Source: Candidatus Cellulosilyticum pullistercoris
GTDB lineage: Bacteria > Bacillota > Clostridia > Lachnospirales > Cellulosilyticaceae
Direction of reading: 5' to 3'
NCBI GenBank assembly: GCA_018883705.1
Contig: JAHLFQ010000190.1
Span: 1 to 6,152 of the forward strand
Length of the DNA stretch: 6,152 nucleotides
The notes beneath the pieces are model-generated. The model was not told where the DNA came from. It worked only from the letters and a program-made list of their open reading frames with translations, and did not search any database. This document shows, piece after piece, positions 1 to 4,737 of this stretch. The stretch's first letter is position 1. The number at the start of each line of letters is the position of its first letter. The position numbers and the translations under genes were made by a program.

Positions 1-198
1 GGCAATATTTTTTGCCTGATTAATCATAATATCTTGCGTATACTTAACAAAATAAGATTGAAAAGATTGGGTAAAAGTCACAAACAGTACGACAAGCATG
101 ATTACTAATATACTAATATATACACTAACTAACCTACTAAATAATGAGGGAAAAACAAATAAATTTCTTATCTTTCGAATTTGTATCCTACGCCCCAA
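1..198 (-). CDS. Sensor histidine kinase, N-terminal fragment (cut by left window edge)
   Basis: An open frame of 66 codons runs off the left edge and directly follows the response regulator. The visible part has a short basic N-terminus (GRRIQIRKIR), then a strongly hydrophobic segment at about residues 23-43 (LVSVYISILVIMLVVLF), then the start of a polar region (FVKYTQDIMINQAKNIA) that should be outside the cell. This is the usual beginning of a membrane histidine kinase: first transmembrane helix, then extracellular sensor domain. HAMP, DHp and ATPase domains are not in the window, so the kinase call rests on this topology plus position after the regulator. The only normal start codon before the membrane helix in this frame is TTG at 198-196, which overlaps the regulator by 31 bases. 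A GGAG at 214-211 lies 12 bases upstream, a rather long spacing, so the exact start is uncertain. It is probably translationally coupled to the regulator and phosphorylates it. Confidence 0.82.
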   Translation of the reverse strand, partial: MGRRIQIRKIRNLFVFPSLFSRLVSVYISILVIMLVVLFVTFTQSFQSYFVKYTQDIMINQAKNIA

Positions 199-848
199 AC
201 TGTTTTTATGCTCCATGCATGATCACCCTCAAACTTATCTCTTAATCGTTTAATATGAACATCTACCGTTCTCGTATCTCCTACGAAGTCATATCCCCAG
301 ATTTTATCAAGAAGTTGTTCTCTAGTAAAAACTTGTTTTGGATGACTTGCTAAGAAATAAAGTACTTCTAACTCTTTTGGTGGAAGTTCAACTAAATTAC
401 CTTCATAAGTCACAGAGTAATTATCTTTATCAATGATTAGGTTGTCTAATACAATTCGATTTTTAACTTTCTCTTCTTCTGGTGGCTGAATATTACGTCT
501 TAGTACCGCTTTAACTCTAGCTATAAGCTCTTTAGGATCAAATGGCTTAACCATATAATCATCTGCTCCAAGCTCTAGGCCTAATACTTTATCAAATACC
601 TCACCTTTAGCTGTTAACATGATAATAGGTGTACGACTTGTCTTTCTAATTTCCTTACACACGTCATAGCCATCTGCACCTGGTAACATAATGTCTAAAA
701 GTACTAAATCTGGTTTATATTCTTGAAATACTTCTAGTGCTAACTTACCGCTAGCAACCTCTCTTGTATCATAGCCTTCTTTATTTAAATACAATGAAAT
801 TAATTCAGATATATTAGTATCATCATCTACAATTAATATTTTTAGCAT
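168..848 (-). CDS. OmpR/PhoB-family two-component response regulator (ResD/WalR-like)
   Basis: This 226-residue cytoplasmic transcription factor has the standard length of the family. The receiver domain (about residues 1-118) shows the acidic pocket D8-D9-D10, the phosphoacceptor D52 in LLDIMLP, the switch threonine T79 in MLTAKG, and the conserved lysine K101 in VKPF. After a short linker (about 119-130), a winged-helix DNA-binding domain fills residues 131-226. It has the transactivation-loop region LPPKELEVLYFLA, a recognition helix near 195-206 (VDVHIKRLRDKF) and the terminal wing VWGVGYKFE. The C-terminal domain resembles ResD and SrrA, and the receiver also resembles WalR and PhoP, so no specific regulon can be assigned and no symbol is given. 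The ATG at 848 is preceded by AGAGGT five bases upstream. The gene starts 30 bases after mutS2 with no terminator between, so co-transcription is likely. The histidine kinase follows with overlap. No key residue is missing. Confidence 0.95.
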   Translation of the reverse strand: MLKILIVDDDTNISELISLYLNKEGYDTREVASGKLALEVFQEYKPDLVLLDIMLPGADGYDVCKEIRKTSRTPIIMLTAKGEVFDKVLGLELGADDYMVKPFDPKELIARVKAVLRRNIQPPEEEKVKNRIVLDNLIIDKDNYSVTYEGNLVELPPKELEVLYFLASHPKQVFTREQLLDKIWGYDFVGDTRTVDVHIKRLRDKFEGDHAWSIKTVWGVGYKFER

Positions 849-853
849 TGTTG

Positions 854-859
854 ACCTCT
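854..859 (-). promoter_or_regulatory. Ribosome binding site of the response regulator
   Basis: AGAGGT on the minus strand lies five bases before the ATG at 848, inside the 30-base gap after mutS2. The gap is too short to hold a full promoter plus leader and has no hairpin, which supports one mRNA for mutS2 and the regulator. Confidence 0.75.
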
Positions 860-878
860 TTCTATTTCTACCTTATCC

Positions 879-3275
879 TTATTTCACAGTTACAATTGTT
901 ACACCCATTTCTCCTTCTCCAAATGTTCCTGGTCTTTGTGCTTCAACATGTGGATGTCTCTTTAGACGTTGCATAATAGCAGTTCTAAGTGCTCCCGTTC
1001 CTTTTCCATGAATAATGGTTACTTGCTTTAATCCCGCTAAATACGCATCATCTAAATATTTATCTACCACCGGCCAAGCTTCATCTACCATAAGACCTCT
1101 TACATCAACTTCTGCTGAAATAGTTTGTGTCTTATGCACGTTATAACTAATTTGCCCTTTTTGTTTTGTTTTATTTATCTTAGGTTCATTAAATACATTT
1201 TCTTCTTTAACTTTTTGTAAATCAGAAAGCTTAACCTTCATCGGCATGATGCCCATTCTTACTTCAACAAGTCCATTTTTATCAGCTTCTTTAGTAACGA
1301 TCCCTTTTTGCATAAGAGATACCACCATTACTTCTTCTCCGAGTGTTACACTTGTTGGTGCCTTCTGTTTTTGAGAACCAGAAACCTTACTTGCACGCTT
1401 ACGTTGCTTTTGAAGCGTATCTGTCATACTTTGTTTAGCTTCTTGAAGTCCTCTTTCATCAATAATAACCTGTGCTTTTCTAGCAGCTGCTCGTACCTCT
1501 TTGAGTGCCTTATCTGCCTCTTCTTCAGCTTCTTTAAGAAGCTCTTTTGCCTTAAGTTCAGCACGTTCAATAACTTTTTTCTTAGCTTTTTCAAGTTTTT
1601 GACGTTCTTTTTGTATTTCTTCTTTTAAGCGCTCTGCTTCTGCTCTAAACACTTTAGCACGTTCGCTTTCTATTTCTGCCATACGCTTACTTTGCTCTAA
1701 ATCTACTAAAATATCTTCCATCTTTACATTTTCTTTTTCTAAGTAGACCTTAGCATCTTCTATTAAATAGCTTGGAAGTCCTAATTTCATAGAAATTGCA
1801 AACGCATTACTTTTTCCCGGAATACCTATTAATAAACGATAGGTTGGTCTAAGGGATTCAACATCAAACTCACAACTAGCATTTTCAACGCCATCTGTAG
1901 ATAAGGCATATAGTTTAAGTTCACTATAATGAGTCGTTGCTACAGTACGAATCTGTTGCTTTCTCAAATGTTCAAGAATAGACATTGCAAGTGCTGCCCC
2001 TTCAATTGGATCTGTCCCTGAACCTACCTCATCTAAAAGAATAAGTGAATTTAAACTCATCTCTTTTAATATGGATACAATATTGGTCATATGAGCTGAA
2101 AACGTACTTAAACTTTGCTCAATGCTTTGCTCATCTCCAAGATCTGCATAGATTCCTTCAAAAACAGCAATTTCACTGCCTTCTGCTGCTGGAATTTGAA
2201 GTCCTACAGCTGCCATAAGCGAGAAAAGACCTAATGTCTTTAATGTAACCGTTTTCCCTCCTGTATTAGGCCCTGTAATGAGTAAAGTAGTAAAATCCTT
2301 TCCTAACCTAACATCAATAGGTACAACCTGCTCTTTAGGAAGAAGTGGATGTCTTGCACGTTTTAATTCAATATAACCTTTATCATTTAACTTAGGTTCA
2401 CGACAATCATACTTTAATGAGAATTCACTACGTGCAAAAATAGCATCTAGTTCAATGAGCTGTTTATAACTACTTGTAATCTCTATCGTATACGGCATAA
2501 TACTATTAGTTAGTTCAACTAAAATCTTCTCGATTTCCTCTTGCTCTTTTGTCTCAAGAGTTTTTAATTCATTCCCTATTTCTACAACGATCATAGGCTC
2601 AATAAAAACTGTTGCGCCTGTTGAAGACTGATCATGAACAATACCCTTAAATTGATTTTTATACTCTATCTTAACAGGAATACAATAGCGATCTTGCCTA
2701 AGTGTAACAACTGGATCTTGAATCATATCCTGATAATGTGAGGAATGAATAATTTGTTGTAACTGCTCTTTGATACGACCACTAAGTGTCTGCTTTTGAC
2801 GACGAATACGTGCCAGTTCTGGTGTTGCATCATCTGCAATTTCCTCTGCTGAAAGGATACATCTTGAAATTTCCCTTTCTATATTGGTAAGCGGAAATAA
2901 TGCTTCAAAATACTGACTAAGATAACTATAGCTCTCACCCTTAGCTGTAGCATCTTGATAGTAATTTCTACTTTTTCTAGTAAGTCTTAGCACATCACGT
3001 ACAGCCAGTAATTCTCCCCCACTTAAGATTGCCCCAATTTCAACGCGTTTTAAAATAGCGCTTATAGGCTTTAGATTACTAAGCGGAATTTTTCCCTTTT
3101 TTATGCTCATTAAAAGTGCATCTGCTGTCTCTTTTTGGAGCATAGTAACCTCTTTTAGATTCGTCTTAGGCATAAACCTATCTATTTTTAATTTCCCGTC
3201 CTCTGTGAGGGCATAAGCACTCACTCGTTCCATAACTTTATGAAATTCTAACTTATAAAGTGTTCTATCATTCAT
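879..3275 (-). CDS. mutS2: Endonuclease MutS2 / ribosome-collision ATPase with Smr domain
   Basis: This is a 798-residue MutS2, close to the family length of about 780-800. It lacks the mismatch-recognition domain of MutS and begins directly with the core helices. The ATPase shows Walker A TGPNTGGKT (about 334-342), the loop DEQSIEQSLSTFSAHM (381-396), Walker B LILLDE (411-416) and the ATTHYSEL H-loop (446-453). A long charged coiled coil spans about 520-628, a KOW-like beta domain 643-683, and a C-terminal Smr domain 721-798 with DVRG (724-727) and HGKGTG (756-761). In Bacillus subtilis, MutS2 recognises collided ribosomes and splits them; in Helicobacter and Thermus, homologues limit recombination and have Smr nuclease activity. 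Which role dominates here cannot be told from sequence. I chose the ATG at 3275 because TGAGGT lies eight bases before it and homologues begin with a similar MNxRTL-LEF motif. A longer frame from TTG at 3296 would run through that binding site. The response regulator follows 30 bases later. Confidence 0.96.
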   Translation of the reverse strand: MNDRTLYKLEFHKVMERVSAYALTEDGKLKIDRFMPKTNLKEVTMLQKETADALLMSIKKGKIPLSNLKPISAILKRVEIGAILSGGELLAVRDVLRLTRKSRNYYQDATAKGESYSYLSQYFEALFPLTNIEREISRCILSAEEIADDATPELARIRRQKQTLSGRIKEQLQQIIHSSHYQDMIQDPVVTLRQDRYCIPVKIEYKNQFKGIVHDQSSTGATVFIEPMIVVEIGNELKTLETKEQEEIEKILVELTNSIMPYTIEITSSYKQLIELDAIFARSEFSLKYDCREPKLNDKGYIELKRARHPLLPKEQVVPIDVRLGKDFTTLLITGPNTGGKTVTLKTLGLFSLMAAVGLQIPAAEGSEIAVFEGIYADLGDEQSIEQSLSTFSAHMTNIVSILKEMSLNSLILLDEVGSGTDPIEGAALAMSILEHLRKQQIRTVATTHYSELKLYALSTDGVENASCEFDVESLRPTYRLLIGIPGKSNAFAISMKLGLPSYLIEDAKVYLEKENVKMEDILVDLEQSKRMAEIESERAKVFRAEAERLKEEIQKERQKLEKAKKKVIERAELKAKELLKEAEEEADKALKEVRAAARKAQVIIDERGLQEAKQSMTDTLQKQRKRASKVSGSQKQKAPTSVTLGEEVMVVSLMQKGIVTKEADKNGLVEVRMGIMPMKVKLSDLQKVKEENVFNEPKINKTKQKGQISYNVHKTQTISAEVDVRGLMVDEAWPVVDKYLDDAYLAGLKQVTIIHGKGTGALRTAIMQRLKRHPHVEAQRPGTFGEGEMGVTIVTVK

Positions 3276-3283
3276 CGCATAAA

Positions 3284-3289
3284 ACCTCA
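3284..3289 (-). promoter_or_regulatory. Ribosome binding site deciding the mutS2 start
   Basis: TGAGGT on the minus strand is placed eight bases before the ATG at 3275. The two upstream in-frame start codons, TTG at 3296 and ATG at 3290, lie before or within this site and have no purine-rich sequence at a suitable distance. The site therefore argues for a start seven codons inside the longest open frame. Confidence 0.75.
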
Positions 3290-3304
3290 TATTCAATATT
3301 TAGC

Positions 3305-3326
3305 GTTATGTCTATTATTACATAAC
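3305..3326. repeat. 7-8-7 inverted repeat overlapping the candidate mutS2 promoter
   Basis: GTTATGT (3305-3311) and ACATAAC (3320-3326) form a perfect inverted repeat with an eight-base spacer holding the candidate -10 hexamer. Beyond the repeat, short TTA/TAA segments could pair further across a mismatch. The position would suit a DNA operator for a dimeric regulator. It is a poor intrinsic terminator because the stem is AT-rich and no T-tract follows on the minus strand. Chance occurrence in AT-rich DNA is possible. Confidence 0.4.
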
Positions 3327-3341
3327 TTAACGATTTTGCAA
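3314..3341 (-). promoter_or_regulatory. mutS2: Candidate promoter for mutS2
   Basis: Reading the minus strand, a -35-like TTGCAA (3341-3336, four of six consensus bases) is followed by a 16-base spacer and AATAAT (3319-3314, five of six). A TGT directly before the latter (3322-3320) gives an extended -10. Transcription would begin near 3307 and leave a leader of about 30 bases with the mutS2 ribosome binding site inside it. The match is judged by eye, and AT-rich DNA often gives such matches by chance. Confidence 0.5.
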
Positions 3342-3378
3342 ACACCTATTGTATTCTATTTTATCTTATATATTTTTA

Positions 3379-4080
3379 TTAAAACCAATCTAAAATTCGA
3401 CTACTTGTGACATAATTTCTAACATAATACGTATTCGACAAACTACTAAGTGTCACTCCTTTTGTAGCATCAGCATGTAAAAACATGCCATCTCCTGCAT
3501 AGATTCCTACATGTGAAATCTTTCCGTTATTAACACCTGATGTATCAAAAAAAACTAAGTCACCTGGTCTAAGCTCAGATTTACTTACTTTTTTCCCATC
3601 ATTAACCTGTGTATAAGATAATCTACTGATGTTAATATCAAAACTTTCATAGATTTTCTTCGTAAGTCCTGAACAGTCTACCCCATTTTTAAGATCATTT
3701 CCACCCCAAACATAAGGTGTTCCAATAAAGAGTTTTCCATATTCTACAATTTCTTCACCTAATACTTTACTATATGGAATAAATGTATTCTCAGAAACGT
3801 CTACAAGTTCCTTTGCAATCCATCCTTCTTGATTATTGATTTTAACGCGATACCAATCTTCATTCTGACCTAGGATATAAACATCTTGTCGGTCTACTGT
3901 CGTTATGACATTACTATATTTACTTGGATAACTTCTCATACGAATAGATGTTCCATTGGTCTTTCCAACTGAACCTGTATAGCTTGGAAAAATGCTCTCT
4001 TTGGTCGTGCTTGCAGATAAAGGAAGTGCCAAACTTCCCATTAAAATAAGACTTACTAGTCCTTTTATTATATGTCTCAT
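3379..4080 (-). CDS. Secreted SH3-NlpC/P60 peptidoglycan hydrolase
   Basis: This 233-residue exported enzyme likely cuts peptide stems in peptidoglycan, as NlpC/P60 cysteine peptidases (gamma-D-glutamyl-diamino acid endopeptidases) do. A signal peptide covers about residues 1-23: basic start MRHIIK, hydrophobic core, then a probable cleavage site after LSA. A bacterial SH3 domain follows at about 37-96 (TSIRMRSYPS, EDWYRV, EGWIAKELV), which usually binds the cell wall. The NlpC/P60 domain fills about 110-233, with catalytic Cys136 in GVDCSGL, His190 in SHVGIY and the third catalytic residue His202 in FLHAD; YVWGG and RPGDLVFF are also present. There is no lipobox cysteine, so it should be released or wall-bound. 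The ATG at 4080 has GGAGG five bases upstream, whereas the longer frame would begin with a TTG at 4092 beside that site. It sits after the trmL terminator and before mutS2 with no obvious terminator of its own. The exact bond cut is unknown. Confidence 0.93.
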   Translation of the reverse strand: MRHIIKGLVSLILMGSLALPLSASTTKESIFPSYTGSVGKTNGTSIRMRSYPSKYSNVITTVDRQDVYILGQNEDWYRVKINNQEGWIAKELVDVSENTFIPYSKVLGEEIVEYGKLFIGTPYVWGGNDLKNGVDCSGLTKKIYESFDINISRLSYTQVNDGKKVSKSELRPGDLVFFDTSGVNNGKISHVGIYAGDGMFLHADATKGVTLSSLSNTYYVRNYVTSSRILDWF

Positions 4081-4085
4081 GATTT

Positions 4086-4090
4086 CCTCC
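4086..4090 (-). promoter_or_regulatory. Ribosome binding site deciding the NlpC/P60 gene start
   Basis: GGAGG on the minus strand lies five bases before the ATG at 4080. An in-frame TTG at 4092-4090 abuts and partly overlaps this site and so cannot use it. The ATG also begins a clean signal peptide with two basic residues near the front, in agreement with the choice. Confidence 0.85.
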
Positions 4091-4104
4091 AATTACGTCC
4101 CAAA

Positions 4105-4133
4105 ACAATAAATTAAAAATAAATCATTGACTA
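4105..4133 (-). promoter_or_regulatory. Weak candidate promoter for the NlpC/P60 gene
   Basis: The gene follows a strong terminator and so should have a promoter within 4093-4180. By eye, the best-spaced pair is TAGTCA (4133-4128) and TATTGT (4110-4105) with 17 bases between, each matching four of six consensus positions. An alternative -10 is TATAAA at 4160-4155, but its -35 region is poor. The interval also has a run of seven A residues on the minus strand at 4148-4142. I cannot decide between the two candidates. Confidence 0.3.
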
Positions 4134-4180
4134 GTATCGTCTTTTTTTGAATGTTTTATACAGTTTGTCTTATAAACGTA

Positions 4181-4222
4181 TAACAAAAACCTAAACAATG
4201 GTTATCCCATTATTTAGGTTTT
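4181..4222 (-). terminator. Strong intrinsic terminator after trmL
   Basis: On the minus strand, AAAACCTAAA (4222-4213) pairs perfectly with TTTAGGTTTT (4195-4186). Inside this, AATGG (4211-4207) pairs with CCATT (4201-4197) around a five-base loop. The one position between the two helices is a U-G wobble in minus-strand RNA but a C-A mismatch in plus-strand RNA, so the 16-pair stem is continuous only for transcripts from topB-trmL. The stem ends in a run of T and continues TGTTAT. It begins seven bases after the trmL stop codon. Confidence 0.9.
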
Positions 4223-4228
4223 ATCCAA

Positions 4229-4720
4229 TTACCAATGATAATGATGCAGTTCCCCTTCTTTTAGTAAATGGTTAAATTCATGTTGTCTAAGGGCTTCATA
4301 AAGAACAATTGCTACAGAATTAGACAAGTTCAAAGAGCGTGCTTCACCAATCATAGGGATACGAATGCACGTTTCTTTATTCTCTAATAGGATCTCTTCT
4401 GGGATACCCGCTGACTCCTTACCAAACATAATATAGCACTCTTCTTCATAACTTACTTCAGCATAGGTTTGTCTAGATTTCGTAGTTGCCATATAGACTT
4501 TAGGAAAGTTGTTTTTTTCTAAGAATTCTTGATAATTTGCATATCTACGTACATCTACTAAATGCCAATAATCTAGTCCTGCTCTTTTAATATGCTTTTC
4601 ATCTAACGAAAAACCTAGTGGCTCAATAAGGTGCAATGTTGCACCTGTTGCAGCACAGGTTCTTGCTATATTTCCTGTATTTTGTGGTATTTCTGGTTCA
4701 TGTAAAACAATATGCATCAT
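4229..4720 (-). CDS. trmL: tRNA (cytidine/uridine-34 2'-O)-methyltransferase TrmL
   Basis: This 163-residue SPOUT-class methyltransferase has the usual TrmL length (about 155-165). Enzymes of this family transfer a methyl group from S-adenosylmethionine to the ribose 2'-O of the wobble base, position 34, in tRNA-Leu isoacceptors with anticodons CAA and UAA; they act as dimers in the cytoplasm. Motifs are clear: EPEIPQNTGNIARTCAATG at about 8-26, LGFSLDEKHIKRAGLDYW at 35-52, the SAM-binding knot sequence FGKESAGIP at 99-107, and ARSLNLSNSVAIVLYEA at 127-143. There is no extra RNA-binding domain, which fits TrmL better than the larger TrmH/RlmB proteins. The start is ATG at 4720 with AGAGG eight bases upstream; a second ATG directly follows, so the N-terminus may be one residue shorter. 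It lies 17 bases after topB and is followed by a strong terminator, which makes it the last gene of that unit. Confidence 0.95.
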   Translation of the reverse strand: MMHIVLHEPEIPQNTGNIARTCAATGATLHLIEPLGFSLDEKHIKRAGLDYWHLVDVRRYANYQEFLEKNNFPKVYMATTKSRQTYAEVSYEEECYIMFGKESAGIPEEILLENKETCIRIPMIGEARSLNLSNSVAIVLYEALRQHEFNHLLKEGELHHYHW

Positions 4721-4728
4721 TTGTATTT

Positions 4729-4733
4729 CCTCT
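4729..4733 (-). promoter_or_regulatory. trmL: Ribosome binding site of trmL
   Basis: AGAGG on the minus strand lies eight bases before the ATG at 4720 and within the 17-base gap after the topB stop codon. The gap has no room for an independent promoter, so trmL is presumably translated from the topB mRNA unless a promoter lies inside topB. Confidence 0.75.
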
Positions 4734-4737
4734 TTTC

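Noticed and set aside
85..140. Repeated TACTAATA-like AT-rich motif near the left edge
   Set aside because: It encodes the V/I/L-rich membrane helix of the histidine kinase, so the repetition follows from hydrophobic codon use in AT-rich DNA.
1308..1628. Plus-strand open frame of 106 codons
   Set aside because: It is the antisense of the lysine- and glutamate-rich coiled coil of MutS2. Its product is mostly F, L, C and S, as expected from reverse-reading such codons, and it has no independent support.
3305..3326. Inverted repeat as an intrinsic terminator for the NlpC/P60 gene
   Set aside because: The stem has only seven pairs, almost all A-T, and no T-tract follows on the minus strand.
3920..4108. 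Second minus-strand frame of 62 codons at the front of the NlpC/P60 gene
   Set aside because: It overlaps the signal peptide and SH3 coding region in another frame. It could suggest a frameshift, but the main frame gives a complete signal peptide, SH3 domain and enzyme, so nothing is broken.
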